Shown piece by piece: positions 53,977-63,875 of a stretch of 64,000 bases of DNA. The notes below the pieces were generated by a model. The model worked only from the letters and a program-made list of their open reading frames with translations. It made no database searches and had not been told where the DNA came from. Origin of the DNA: Melaminivora jejuensis (GTDB lineage Bacteria > Pseudomonadota > Gammaproteobacteria > Burkholderiales > Burkholderiaceae_C); contig NZ_JACWIJ010000002.1 of the NCBI RefSeq assembly GCF_017811175.1, forward strand, positions 372,001 to 436,000, given 5' to 3'. Numbering within the stretch: position 1 is the stretch's first letter; each line of letters starts with the position of its first letter. The position numbers were made by a program, and so were the translations under genes.

Positions 53977-54318
53977 TCAACTGCCCAGCAGCGCACCCAG
54001 CAGCAGGATCAGCACGGCGCCGATCAGCCCGGTGGCGGAAAACACCAGGCCCAGGATGCCGTAGAGCTTGTTGCGCCCGACCTGCACCACGGCGGCGATG
54101 CTCAGGCCCAGGGCCAGCAATTGGGCCAGCACGGCCAGCACCAGGATCAGGCCCAGGACGCCAGCGGCGATCGAGTCCTCGTCCAGGCCGCCGGGCTGCG
54201 ATTCGAGCACGCCGGCGATGAGCAGGGCGATGAGCAGCATCAGCCCGGCACCCAGGCTGATGATGAAGGAAGCAATGCCCAGCCCCGAGTGGGGCTGCAG
54301 GGGGATGCTGTGCTGCAT
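53977..54318 (-). CDS. Small DUF4190-like membrane protein
   Basis: 113 residues. Three hydrophobic segments (GIASFIISLGAGLMLLIALLI, LGLILVLAVLAQLLALGLSI and GILGLVFSATGLIGAVLILLL). The pattern resembles DUF4190/DUF4870-type proteins; the function is unknown. It begins 12 bases after the upstream CSD-TM2 gene ends and ends 25 bases before the secreted-protein gene, so the three look like an operon. Confidence 0.65.
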   Translation of the reverse strand: MQHSIPLQPHSGLGIASFIISLGAGLMLLIALLIAGVLESQPGGLDEDSIAAGVLGLILVLAVLAQLLALGLSIAAVVQVGRNKLYGILGLVFSATGLIGAVLILLLGALLGS

Positions 54319-54330
54319 GGCCAGCCGCAC

Positions 54331-54924
54331 TCACCAAAAGAAGGAGAACGGCCCGGGGCGCGCTGCCTGGTAGTGCTGCACCCTGGTGTCGAACTCGGCG
54401 TCGCTCATCCAGATGTAGCGCACCAGCTCGACCCAGATGAAGATCAGGGCGATCAGGTACAGCAGTCCTCCCAGGGGCGGCAGCGCCAGGGCCAGCACGC
54501 CGATGACCAGGGGCACGGCCAGCAGCTGCACCAGGCCCAGGCCCCAGGCACCCATGTAGAAACGGTGTGCGCCGAGGAAGCCGAGAAACAAGGTGAGCAG
54601 GGTCAGCACCGCCTTGCGCTTGGGGCGCAGCGCCAGCGACATGGGGGCAGGCGGCTGGGGCGCGCTGGCCGTGCCGGCGGGCTGCGCCTGCAGAGGTGGC
54701 GGTGGCAGGGGGTCGAACAGGGGATCGGGCAAGGCAGCGGGCGCGGCGATTTGCACCTGGTGCGCGCGCGTGCCCTCGCCAGGCGTGAAGTCCACGCTCA
54801 TGCCGCGCTCGGGCGGCAATACGTCCTGCCAGTCGCTGATGTGGAAGATGTAGCGCTGTCCGTTGGAGGCGGCAATGGCGCCGGCCTGTTTTTCCTCGTT
54901 GAAGCCGAGTAGCTGTCCTCTCAT
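54331..54924 (-). CDS. Cold-shock-like domain fused to TM2 membrane domain
   Basis: 197 residues. The N-terminal 65 resemble a cold-shock/OB fold: MRGQLLGFNEEKQAGAIAAS, then RYIFHISDW and MSVDFTP. A Pro/Ala linker leads to a TM2 domain: KAVLTLLTLFLGFLGAHRFY, MGAWGLGLVQ, and a second helix pair to YLIALIFIWVELVRYIW. The fusion suggests a nucleic-acid-binding or ligand-binding head held at the inner membrane. Role unknown. Start ATG at 54924 with the repeat copy upstream. Confidence 0.75.
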   Translation of the reverse strand: MRGQLLGFNEEKQAGAIAASNGQRYIFHISDWQDVLPPERGMSVDFTPGEGTRAHQVQIAAPAALPDPLFDPLPPPPLQAQPAGTASAPQPPAPMSLALRPKRKAVLTLLTLFLGFLGAHRFYMGAWGLGLVQLLAVPLVIGVLALALPPLGGLLYLIALIFIWVELVRYIWMSDAEFDTRVQHYQAARPGPFSFFW

Positions 54925-54945
54925 GGTGTTCTCCGTGTTTATTGA

Positions 54946-54999
54946 AGTTTTTCGGCTCTAACCCTTGCTGGGTAAGCGTGGGCAGCTATGATTTTTGCT
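54946..54999 (-). repeat. Dispersed repeat, antisense copy
   Basis: TTTTCGGCTCTAACCCTTGC, then TGGGTAAGCGTGGGCAGCTA and TGATTTTTGC. It lies between the TM2 gene and the accD terminator. Confidence 0.8.
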
Positions 55000-55080
55000 A
55001 GCTGCTCCACGGCTTGAGGCCGATGCACGGGACTGTAGGGAGGACGTGCGACAGGTTGTGTCGCCCTGCGGCGGCGCATG

Positions 55081-55106
55081 AAAAAAGACCGCCAACGCGG
55101 GCGGTC
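55081..55106 (-). terminator. Intrinsic terminator downstream of accD
   Basis: On the minus strand: stem GACCGCC / GGCGGTC with a six-base loop, then six T. It ends the asd-to-accD transcript 42 bases after the accD stop. Confidence 0.88.
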
Positions 55107-55147
55107 ATGCAATGCAGGAGAGGCGGCAGAGGCTGCCGGGCGGCGCT

Positions 55148-56020
55148 TCAGGCCACGGCGTCTGCCGGCAGGCGCTGCAGCATGGCCAGGCTGCGCGCCA
55201 CGGTGTCACGCAACTCGCGGCGATCGACGATCATGTCCACGGCGCCCTTGTGCTGCAGGAACTCGGCGCGCTGGAAGCCCTCGGGCAGGGTGACGCGCAC
55301 GGTGGACTCGATGACGCGCGGGCCGGCAAAGCCGATCAGTGCCTTGGGCTCGGCCATCACGATGTCGCCCACGAAGGCAAAGCCGGCGGACACGCCGCCC
55401 ATGGTCGGGTCGGTGAGCACGCTGATGTAGGGCAGGCCCTTTTTCGCCAGGCGCGTGAGTGCGGCGTTGGTCTTGGCCATCTGCATCAGGCTCAGCAGGC
55501 CTTCTTGCATCCGCGCGCCGCCGGTGGCGGTAAAGCAGATGAAGGGCACCTTCTGCTCGATGGCGGTCTCCACGCCGCGCACGAAGCGCTCGCCGACCAC
55601 GCTGCCCATGGAGCCGCCCATGAAGTCGAACTCGAAGCAGGCGGCCACCAGGTTGATGCTTTTCACCGCGCCGCCCATGACGACCAGCGCGTCGGTCTCG
55701 CCGGTGTGCTCCAGGGCTTCCTTGAGGCGCTCGGGGTACTTGCGGCTGTCCTTGAATTTCAGCGCATCGACCGGCAGCACTTCCTGGCCGATCTCGTAGC
55801 GGCCTTCGCCGTCCAGGAAGGCGTTGAGCCGCGCGCGCGCGCCGATGCGGTGGTGGTGGCTGCACTTGGGGCAGACGTTCTGGTTGGCCTCCAGGTCGTT
55901 CTTGTAGAGCACCGTCTCGCAACTGGGGCACTTGATCCACAGGCCTTCGGGCATCTGCCGGCGCTCGGCCGGGTCGGTCTGCTGGATCTTGGAGGGCAGG
56001 AGTTTTTCAAGCCAGGACAT
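55148..56020 (-). CDS. accD: Acetyl-CoA carboxylase carboxyltransferase subunit beta
   Basis: 290 residues. N-terminal zinc ribbon with Cys31/34 ([10 protein letters not shown]) and Cys50/53 (VCPKCSHHH), then the crotonase-like carboxyltransferase core ([38 protein letters not shown]). With AccA it makes malonyl-CoA for the fab genes at 23-28 kb. It follows trpA by six bases, the conserved order. Confidence 0.97.
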   Translation of the reverse strand: MSWLEKLLPSKIQQTDPAERRQMPEGLWIKCPSCETVLYKNDLEANQNVCPKCSHHHRIGARARLNAFLDGEGRYEIGQEVLPVDALKFKDSRKYPERLKEALEHTGETDALVVMGGAVKSINLVAACFEFDFMGGSMGSVVGERFVRGVETAIEQKVPFICFTATGGARMQEGLLSLMQMAKTNAALTRLAKKGLPYISVLTDPTMGGVSAGFAFVGDIVMAEPKALIGFAGPRVIESTVRVTLPEGFQRAEFLQHKGAVDMIVDRRELRDTVARSLAMLQRLPADAVA

Positions 56021-56026
56021 GTTGGA

Positions 56027-56860
56027 TTACCTCTTGGTGTCGTCGCTCGCCGGCGCGTCGAGCGCCTTGCGGATCTGGCGCAGGAAATCGACCGAGATGC
56101 CGACCACCCGCTCGTGCGGCTGGCCGTCGAGCAACTGGATCAGCCGGCTGCCGATGACCACGGCGTCGGCCACGCGGCCAATGGCCTGGGCGGTGGCCGC
56201 ATCGCGGATGCCAAAGCCCACGCCGACGGGAATTTTCACGTGCTCGCGGATCTGCGGCAGCTTGGCTGCGACTTCCTCGGTGTCGAGCGCTGCCGAGCCG
56301 GTCACGCCCTTGAGCGAGACGTAGTAGACGTAGCCGCTGGCCACGCGCGCCACCTGCTGCATACGCTCGGGCGTCGAAGTGGGCGCCAGCAGGAAGATCA
56401 GGTCGATGCCGTGGGCGCGCAGCTCGGCGGCGAACTCCACGCATTCCTCGGGCGGGTAGTCCACGATCAGCAGGCCATCGACGCCGGCGGCCTGCGCGTC
56501 GCGCGCAAAGCTGCCCTTGCCGCGCTGCTGCTCGTAGCGCTCCAGCGGGTTGGCATAGCCCATCAGCACCACGGGCGTGCTCTGGTTGCGCTGGCGGAAG
56601 GTGGCCACCATCTCCAGCACCTGCGCCAGGCCCACGCCCAGCGACAGGGCTTTCTCGCCGGCCTTCTGGATGACCGGGCCGTCGGCCATGGGGTCGGAAA
56701 ACGGCACGCCCAGCTCGATGACATCGACGCCGGCCTCGACCATGCCGTGCATCAGCGCCGGCGTGATGTCGGCAAACGGAAAGCCTGCCGTGACATAGGG
56801 AATCAGTGCCTTGCGCCCGGCCTGCTGCAGCGCGCTGAAGGTGGCTTCGATGCGGTTCAT
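56027..56860 (-). CDS. trpA: Tryptophan synthase alpha chain
   Basis: 277 residues. Catalytic Glu49 ([11 protein letters not shown]) and Asp60 ([10 protein letters not shown]); also [15 protein letters not shown] near the phosphate site. It cleaves indole-3-glycerol phosphate and channels indole to TrpB. Its start overlaps the trpB stop by four bases. Confidence 0.97.
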   Translation of the reverse strand: MNRIEATFSALQQAGRKALIPYVTAGFPFADITPALMHGMVEAGVDVIELGVPFSDPMADGPVIQKAGEKALSLGVGLAQVLEMVATFRQRNQSTPVVLMGYANPLERYEQQRGKGSFARDAQAAGVDGLLIVDYPPEECVEFAAELRAHGIDLIFLLAPTSTPERMQQVARVASGYVYYVSLKGVTGSAALDTEEVAAKLPQIREHVKIPVGVGFGIRDAATAQAIGRVADAVVIGSRLIQLLDGQPHERVVGISVDFLRQIRKALDAPASDDTKR

Positions 56861-58128
56861 TCCTTGGCTCCTCCCTTGACGGCGTGGCCGCGCGTGCTGG
56901 GGCGGTCGTAGAAGTCCACGCCCGACAGGTCGGCCACGGTGCCGATGTCCTTGTCGCCGCGCCCGGACAGGTTGACCAGGATGGATTGCTCAGGCGTCAT
57001 GGTGGGGGCCAGCTTCAGGGCGTGGGCGAAGGCGTGGCTCGACTCCAGCGCCGGGATGATGCCCTCGGTGCGGCACAGGTGGTGAAAGGCGGCCAGCGCC
57101 TCGGCGTCGGTGATGCCGACGTACTCGGCGCGGCGGATCTCCTGCAGCCAGGCGTGCTCGGGGCCGACGCCGGGGTAGTCCAGGCCGGCGCTGATGCTGT
57201 GCGTCTCGGTGATCTGGCCGTTGTCGTCCTGCAGGATGAAGGTGCGGTTGCCGTGCAGCACGCCGCTGCTGCCCCGCTGCAGGCTGGCCGAGTGGCGACC
57301 CGAGTCCAGGCCCTCGCCGGCGGCCTCGACGCCGATCAGCCGCGTGCCGGTGTGCGGGATGTAGGGGTGGAAGATGCCCATGGCGTTGCTGCCGCCGCCC
57401 ACGCAGGCGATGACCACATCGGGCTGCTCGGCGGCGATGCCCTGCTGCGCCAGCATGGCCGGCATCTGCGTCAGGCACTCCTGGCCGATGACGCTCTGGA
57501 AGTCGCGCACCATCATGGGGTAAGGGTGCGGGCCGGCCACGGTGCCGATGATGTAGAAGGTGTGATCGACGTTGGCCACCCAGTCGCGCATGGCTTCGTT
57601 GAGCGCGTCCTTGAGCGTCCTGCTGCCCGATTCGACGGGCACCACGGTGGCGCCCAGCAGCTTCATGCGATAGACGTTGGGGCTTTGGCGCTTGACATCC
57701 TCGGCGCCCATATAGACCACGCACTCCAGGCCGTAGCGCGCGCAGATCGTCGCCGTGGCCACGCCGTGCTGGCCGGCGCCGGTCTCGGCAATGATGCGCG
57801 GCTTGCCCATGCGCTTGGCCAGCATGGCCTGGCCGATGACGTTGTTGATCTTGTGCGCGCCGGTGTGGTTGAGGTCTTCGCGTTTGAGGTAGATCTGCGC
57901 GCCGCCGAGCTCGCGGCTGGTGCGCGCGGCGTGATAGACCGGCGAAGGCCGGCCCACGTAGTGCGCCAGCTCGCTGCGGAATTCCGCCTGGAACTGCGGG
58001 TCGTTCTGATAGCGCGCATAGGCTGCGCGCAGCTCGTGGATGGCGTGCGTCAGTGTCTCGCTGACGAAGCTGCCGCCATAGGGGCCGAAGTGGCCGCCGG
58101 CGTCGGGTTGTTGGTAGGTGCTGGACAT
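56857..58128 (-). CDS. trpB: Tryptophan synthase beta chain
   Basis: 423 residues. PLP Lys93 in [13 protein letters not shown], phosphate-binding loop [15 protein letters not shown]. It condenses indole and serine to tryptophan. Length is somewhat above the E. coli protein because of a C-terminal extension ([17 protein letters not shown]). Adjacent to trpF without a gap. Confidence 0.97.
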   Translation of the reverse strand: MSSTYQQPDAGGHFGPYGGSFVSETLTHAIHELRAAYARYQNDPQFQAEFRSELAHYVGRPSPVYHAARTSRELGGAQIYLKREDLNHTGAHKINNVIGQAMLAKRMGKPRIIAETGAGQHGVATATICARYGLECVVYMGAEDVKRQSPNVYRMKLLGATVVPVESGSRTLKDALNEAMRDWVANVDHTFYIIGTVAGPHPYPMMVRDFQSVIGQECLTQMPAMLAQQGIAAEQPDVVIACVGGGSNAMGIFHPYIPHTGTRLIGVEAAGEGLDSGRHSASLQRGSSGVLHGNRTFILQDDNGQITETHSISAGLDYPGVGPEHAWLQEIRRAEYVGITDAEALAAFHHLCRTEGIIPALESSHAFAHALKLAPTMTPEQSILVNLSGRGDKDIGTVADLSGVDFYDRPSTRGHAVKGGAKE

Positions 58129-58856
58129 TTATGAATTTGTGTGGGCAGTTGCCGCATCGGCCGCACGCACGGCGGCGATGAAGCGGGAGATCTTGCCGGC
58201 GTCCTTGATGCCCCGCAGCAGCGAGCCATCGGGGGCTGTGGCCTCCACGCCGGAGCTGACGTCAACCGCGAGCGACTGGCAGCGCGGTCTGAGCTGGGCG
58301 ATGCCATCGGTCACGTTTGCAGGCGTGAGTCCACCAGACAAAACGAGATGACAGCCGACGGCGGGTGGAAGAAGTGACCAATTGAATGCCTTGCCCCCGC
58401 CGCCATAGCCCTCGACCAGAGCGTCGAGCAAGATGGCGCGGGCCTGTGGATAGTGCCCGGCGTATTCTAGGAGGTCAAAGCGCGCGCCCGCGTCTCCCAG
58501 GGGAATGCGCGCCGCACGGATGAAGGGGATGCGCCCGCCATCTGTGGCGCGCAGGCAGTCCTCGGGCGTTTCATCACCATGAAATTGCACTGTAGCGCCC
58601 GCCACACAAGCGCTGGCAGCTATTACTTCGGTAGCAGAAGCATTGACGAACAGCAGCACCGGAGTGACGAAGGGCGGCAGCCGCCGCGCCAGCTCGGCGG
58701 CGCGCTGGGCGCTTACGGCGCGCGGACTCCTGGCGTACAGCACGAAGCCGATGGCGTCGGCTCCAAGGGCGACGGCGGCATCCACGTCCTGCTCGCGCGT
58801 CAGGCCGCAGATCTTCACCCGCGTGCGTGGCGGGGTGGTTGTTGGGGGCTGCTCAT
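58129..58856 (-). CDS. trpF: Phosphoribosylanthranilate isomerase (frameshift at the start)
   Basis: About 242 residues. Catalytic Cys in VKICGLTREQDVD and Asp in AVDVSSGVE; LVLSGGLTPANV is the phosphate site. The natural ATG at 58856 overlaps the truA stop (ATGA) but leads after four codons into another frame; one base added in the ggggg run at 58844-58848 gives MSSPPTTTPPRTRVKICG. Otherwise a GTG start just before KICG would be needed. Residues ATEVIAASACVAGA come from a repeat fragment. Confidence 0.9.
58595..58630 (-). repeat. Degenerate repeat fragment inside trpF
   Basis: On the minus strand GCTACCGAAGTAATAGCTGC then CAGCGCTTGTG; sense orientation relative to trpF. It encodes ATEVIAASACV in frame. 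Confidence 0.6.
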
Positions 58857-59680
58857 GGCAGCCAATGATAAGCAGCCGTGTGCGTGGGCAGGCCCCAGGC
58901 GGCGTCGTACTGTGGCCCCAGGAAGTACAGGCCGTCGGGTGCGAAGGTAGGCGCTGCCGCATCGCGCGAGCGCGCGGCCAGCACCTCGGCCATCCACTGC
59001 GGCGGGCGCAGGCCCTGGCCGATGGCGACGATGCAGCCCATGATGTTGCGGATCATGTGGTGCAGGAAAGCGTCGCCCTCGAAGTCGAAGCGCCAGTAGC
59101 AGGGCTGCACGCCGTGCAGCATTGCACCGTCGGCGCCATCCGGCAGGCCCCGGCGCGCGATGTCGATGCGCCGCAGCGTCTTGACGGGCGTCCTGGCCTG
59201 GCAGCCGGCGGCGCGAAACGAGCTGAAGTCGTGCTCGCCCAACAGGTACTGCACGCCGGCGCGCATGGCGGCTTCATCGAGCGGGCGAAACACCCAGCCG
59301 ACGCGCCCGGCCTCGACGCTGGGGCGCACGCTGGACTGCAGCAACACATAGGCGTAGCGCCGCCCGGTGGCGCTGGCCCGGGCGTGGAAGGCAGCGGGCA
59401 CGATCTGCGCCCACTGCACGGCGATGTCCGGCGGCAAGAAGGTGTTGCTGCCGCGCACCCAGGAGAACGCTGGCCGGTCGATGGCGGTGTCGAAGTGGAC
59501 GACCTGCATCAGGCCGTGTACGCCGGCATCGGTGCGCCCGGCGCACAGGGTATGGATGGGCTGGGTGGCAAAGCGCGCCAGGGCGGCTTCCAGGTGATCC
59601 TGCACGGTTTGGCCATCCGGCTGGCTTTGCCAGCCGCGATAGGCCTGGCCGTTGTAGCTCACGCCCAGGGCCACCCTCAT
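58853..59680 (-). CDS. truA: tRNA pseudouridine synthase A
   Basis: 275 residues. Active Asp51 in CAGRTDAGVHGLMQVVHF; YNGQAYRGWQSQPDGQTVQ at the start and HHMIRNIMGCIVAIGQG late. It modifies positions 38-40 of the tRNA anticodon arm. The ATG at 59680 fits the family start. Confidence 0.96.
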   Translation of the reverse strand: MRVALGVSYNGQAYRGWQSQPDGQTVQDHLEAALARFATQPIHTLCAGRTDAGVHGLMQVVHFDTAIDRPAFSWVRGSNTFLPPDIAVQWAQIVPAAFHARASATGRRYAYVLLQSSVRPSVEAGRVGWVFRPLDEAAMRAGVQYLLGEHDFSSFRAAGCQARTPVKTLRRIDIARRGLPDGADGAMLHGVQPCYWRFDFEGDAFLHHMIRNIMGCIVAIGQGLRPPQWMAEVLAARSRDAAAPTFAPDGLYFLGPQYDAAWGLPTHTAAYHWLP

Positions 59681-59771
59681 GGCAGCTCCTGCGGGCCGGC
59701 GCTGCGGCAGGGGCCGCAGGCACGCGGCAGGGCAAGGCGCATCAGGTTGGGGCGCAGGCGGCAGGGCGGGA

Positions 59772-62495
59772 TCAGGACAGCGTGGCCAGCAGGCGCTGGG
59801 CACGGGCGCGCAGGTCGCCGCTGGACTCGGCGATCACTTCCTCGACCAGGGAGCGGGCACCCTCGCTGTCGCCGATGGCGTTGAATTCCTCGGCCAGCGC
59901 CAGCTTGGTGGCCAGCGGGTCGTCGGGCATGGGGATGTCGCCAGGGTGGTGTCGAGCAGATCCACATTCAGCGTGTCCTGCTCGGGCAGGCTGGCCGGGC
60001 GGCTGGGTGTGCCCAGGTCGAGCGTCAGGTCGCCCAGGTCGAACTCCAGCGCAGCGGGCTCGGACGACGGCGGCTCGTGCTCGGGGCTGGGCTCCAGCGG
60101 GGCCGGGGCCGAATCCGTGAACGTCAGGCCGATGTCGTCCAGATCCAGCGGCGAAGGCTCGCTGATCGGTGGCGGCGGGGCGCCGATCGGCTCGGCGGCG
60201 GGGCTTGGTGCCGGCTGCTCGGCTTCCCACTGCCCCCCTGGCAGATCAAGATCGCCCAGCTCCAGATCCAGGCCTGCAGCGTCCTGCGGCGGCTCAAGTG
60301 GCGCTGGCGCTGCGGCTGCTGGCGGCTGGAGGGGAGCGGGGTCTGGAGTTGCCTTGTCCTGCGCTGTCTGGGCGGCTGCGGCTGCGGCAAACGAACTGGG
60401 AGGAGGGCGGTGGCGGGCGCCTCGTGCAGATCCAGATCGAAGTCCAGGTCGAGATCCAGGTCGGGCAGCTCCGAGTCCGGGGCCGCAGGGGCCGCAGGGG
60501 CTGCTGCTGCTGCTGCTGCTGCGCCGGCGCTTGCGGTGGCAGTGCCTGCTGCAGCGCCGGGCTGGTACAGGGAGTTCGTCGGATCGAGCGAGCGCCCCAG
60601 TTCGGCCACGCGCGACCAGTCCGGCCCCTTGCCGCCCGTCAGGCGCAGCACGTCGCCGGCTGCCACCTCCAGCGCCCGGCGATCCTGGCGCTTGGCGTGA
60701 ATTTCGGCCAGCTTGACGGGGATGGAGACCCGGTCGGGGTAATGGCGCAGTGCTTCCTTGAGGATTTCCTCGGCCTGCAGATCACGGCCATAGGCCAGAT
60801 AGACATCGGCCTCGGCCACCGGATCGACATCGCCGGCATCGAGCTGGCTGGGCGAGTACGTCATGGAGGACGAGGCGCCGGTGCTCAGTTCGCTGTTGGC
60901 CGCCGTGTCCACGCGCTGGCCACCGCTGGTGTCGAAGAAGGTATCCGGGCCTTTGCGGCTGTCCATGATGGAGCTGTCCGGGAAGGCATTGGCGCGGCGC
61001 TGCTTCACCACGCGCCAGCCGCCATAGCCGATCAACGCCAGCAGCAGCGCCAGCGCACCGCCGGCCAGCAGCGGGTCTTCCGTCAGGAAGTCGAAGAAGC
61101 TGGGCTCTTGAGGGGCGGCGGTGGCGGCGGCTTGACTGCAGGGGTTGGAGCAGGAGCGGGCGGCTGCTCCGGGCTGGGCGCTGCGGCCTCGGCTGGGGCC
61201 TCGTCGGCGGCAGGGGGCTCGTCCGGGGCGGCGGCAGGCGCGGCGGAGCTGTCCGGCAGCTCATCAGAGGTTGGTGGGGCGACTGGTGCGGCCTCGCCGG
61301 TTGCGGGGATGGCCAGAGGGCCTGCAGCACTGGCTGGGGCGGCTGGCTCGGCGGGTGTTGCAGCGGTGCCGGCGGCGGCAGAGGGCGAGGAGGAAGGTGT
61401 GGAAGAGGCTGAGCCCTGGCTGAGCTGATTGAGTTCGGAGATGTTGCGCGACAGCTCGGCCATGCGCTGTGCGTCCTGGCTGGCCTGCTTGCTCTGGGCC
61501 AGCTTCTCGTCGTTGCTGGCGGCGCTCACGCTGCCTTTGGACAGGGTGAGCTTGTCCGGGCTGGCCTGGGCTGGGCGGCTGTCCTGCACTTGCGTCTGGA
61601 CGCTGCCGCTGGCCGAGCGGTCGGCGGCAGCGGTGGCGCTGGAGGGCGCAGCCTGGGCCAGGCGACGGCGGAATTCGTTGAAATCGCGGCTTTGCGCTGC
61701 CACGATGCGCCGGGCTTCGGCGGCTGGCGTGGCCTGGGCCTGGGCTGCGTCGGGCAGCTGCAGTACGGTGCCGGCGCGCAGGCGGTTGACGTTGCCGTCG
61801 ATGAAGGCGTCCGGATTGCTGCGCATCATGGCCACCAGCATCTGGTCAAGCGATGCGCCTGCCGGGCGATGTGCAGCGGCAATGCGTCCGGCGGTGTCGC
61901 CGCTGCGCACTGTCACCTCGCCGCTGGCAGCGGACTGCTCCGCAGCCGCTGGGGCAGGGGCCGGCAGGGCCGGTGCTGGCCGGCTGCGGACTGGAGGCTC
62001 GGTGCGCGCTGGCGCCTGTGCGGGCGTTGCCGGGCGCGGCGCCTGGGGCTGAAACTGCGGGGCAGCAGTGGCTGCCTGCGGACGGCGTAGCGCCGGCGGG
62101 TCGAGCAGCATGGTGTAGCTGCGCACGATGTGCCCGGAGCTCCAGTTGGCATCGATGACCAGATCCACAAAGGGCTCGTTGATCGGGCGGGCGCTGCTCA
62201 GGCGCAGATACATGCTGCCGTCGGGGCGGCGCTGCAATTGGATCTGGACACTGTGCGCGGCTGGCGAGTATTCGGCGCCCTGGGCGCGAAATACGTCGGG
62301 ACTGGCTGGCGCCACGCGCAGGGAATCGGCCTCGGCAGGCGTGATCTGGGGCAGGTCGATTTCGGCCCGCAGGGGCTCGCCCAATGCGGACTGGACGTTC
62401 AGGCGTCCCAGGGCAAGGGCATTGGCATCGGTGGCATACAGGCCGGCAGACAACAGGGCTGCGGTGGCCAGGACGGAGAGATTCCAGCGATGCAT
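59772..62495 (-). CDS. fimV: FimV-type pilus/polar assembly protein (three frame breaks)
   Basis: About 908 residues after repair. Signal peptide (HRWNLSVLATAALLSAGLYA), the FimV N-terminal domain (LGRLNVQSALGEPLRAEIDL), a LysM-like peptidoglycan-binding motif (VTVRSGDTAGRIAAAHRP), a coiled-coil segment, one membrane helix (PLLAGGALALLLALIGYGGW), an acidic repeat-rich cytoplasmic part (LDLELGDLDL) and a C-terminal TPR-like domain (LATKLALAEEFNAIGDSEGA). It organises type IV pili and polar proteins. Single-base breaks in G/C runs at about 61112-61115, 60398-60406 and 59941-59942; each repair restores the next block. Confidence 0.85.
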
Positions 62496-62733
62496 GTGTG
62501 CGACTGATTGTGTAAGTGGTGCCGGGATTGGCGATTGTTCTAGTGCTATGCCGAAAAGCGGCGCCCGCGTCTACAAATATGTCCAAAGCACCATATCAGC
62601 AACGGTTTGCACTGACAAGCTGAGGCCTCGCGCCTGGCGCCGGCCCTTGCGGGGGGTGGCTGGAAAGCGGTTTTTCTTGTTGGCCGGGGACAACGTGGCG
62701 TAACTGCAGGTAACCACGTGGCCCCGGCGCCGA

Positions 62734-62755
62734 GGCGGTGCGCCCGGGCACCGCC
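62734..62755 (-). other. GC hairpin just after asd
   Basis: 8-bp stem GGCGGTGC / GCACCGCC with a six-base loop, seven bases after the asd stop. No T run follows on the minus strand, so it is at most a weak or Rho-aided pause; reading into fimV is likely. The rest of the 267-base asd-fimV gap shows nothing further. Confidence 0.4.
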
Positions 62756-62762
62756 CGCGTCC

Positions 62763-63875
62763 TCAGGCGGCCAGCAGGATGCGCAACATGCGGCGCAGCG
62801 GCTCGGCGGCGCCCCACAGGAGCTGGTCGCCGATCACGAAGGCGGAGATGTACTGCGGCCCCATGTTCAGCTTGCGCACCCGGCCCACGCCGATCTGCAG
62901 GCCACCGGTGATGGAGGCCGGGGTCAGCTCCTGCACCGTGAGCGCGCGCTCGTTGGCGACGAACTTGACCCACGGATTGCCGCCCTGGATGAGCGTCTCG
63001 ATCTCAGGCAAAGGCAAATCCTTCTTCAGCTTGAGGGTCAGCGCCAGCGAGTGGCAGCGCATGGCGCCGATGCGCACGCACAGGCCATCGACGGGGATAG
63101 CGCTCTCGGTGCCCAGGATCTTGTTGACCTCGGCCTGGCCCTTCCACTCTTCCTTGGACTGGCCGTTGTCGAGCTGCGAATCGATCCAGGGGATCAGGCC
63201 GCCGGCCAGCGGCGCGCCGAAAAATTCCGTGGGCACGTCCTCGCGGATGGTCTGGGCGACCTTGCGGTCGATGTCCAGGATGGCCGAGGAAGGCGTGGCC
63301 AGCTCGTCGGCCACTGCGCCGTGGATCACGCCCATGCCCTTGAGCAGCTCGCGCATGTGGTTGGCGCCGCCGCCGGACGCTGCCTGGTAAGTCATGGAGC
63401 TGACCCACTCGACCGCATCGGCCTTGAACAGCCCGGCCAGGCCCATCAGCAGGATGGAGTTGGTGCAGTTGCCACCGATCCAGTTCCTGCCGCCGGCGGC
63501 GAGTTTTTGCTGGATCAGGCCCTCGTTGACCGGGTCGAGCACGATGACGGCGTCGCCTTCCATGCGCAGCGCGCTGGCGGCGTCGATCCAGTGGCCCTGC
63601 CAGCCGGACGCGCGCAACTTGGGGAAGACCTCCTTGGTGTAGTCGCCACCCTGGCAGGTGATGACGATGGCGCACTTGGCCAGCTCGGCCACGTCATTGG
63701 CGTCCTTGAGCTGGGTGTGCGTGCGCGCCATGGCGGGCGCCTTGCCGCCGGCGTTGGAGGTGGAGAAGAAGACCGGCTCGATCAGCTCGAAGTCGCCTTC
63801 GGCGACCATGCGATCCATCAGCACGGAGCCGACCATGCCGCGCCAGCCGACGAGGCCTACCAGTTGCTTGCTCAT
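62763..63875 (-). CDS. asd: Aspartate-semialdehyde dehydrogenase
   Basis: 370 residues. NADP site [15 protein letters not shown], active Cys137 in [12 protein letters not shown], and the Gram-negative-type insertion around [13 protein letters not shown]. It makes the branch intermediate for Lys, Thr, Met and diaminopimelate. It heads the asd-fimV-truA-trp-accD run. The 125 bases beyond its start (63876-64000) hold only the leader; no leuB coding end was seen. Confidence 0.97.
   Translation of the reverse strand: MSKQLVGLVGWRGMVGSVLMDRMVAEGDFELIEPVFFSTSNAGGKAPAMARTHTQLKDANDVAELAKCAIVITCQGGDYTKEVFPKLRASGWQGHWIDAASALRMEGDAVIVLDPVNEGLIQQKLAAGGRNWIGGNCTNSILLMGLAGLFKADAVEWVSSMTYQAASGGGANHMRELLKGMGVIHGAVADELATPSSAILDIDRKVAQTIREDVPTEFFGAPLAGGLIPWIDSQLDNGQSKEEWKGQAEVNKILGTESAIPVDGLCVRIGAMRCHSLALTLKLKKDLPLPEIETLIQGGNPWVKFVANERALTVQELTPASITGGLQIGVGRVRKLNMGPQYISAFVIGDQLLWGAAEPLRRMLRILLAA

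Noticed and set aside
60169..61428. Forward open frame across the fimV region
   Set aside because: Its Gly/Ser/Ala-rich sequence is an antisense shadow; repaired FimV domains on the minus strand account for the whole stretch.
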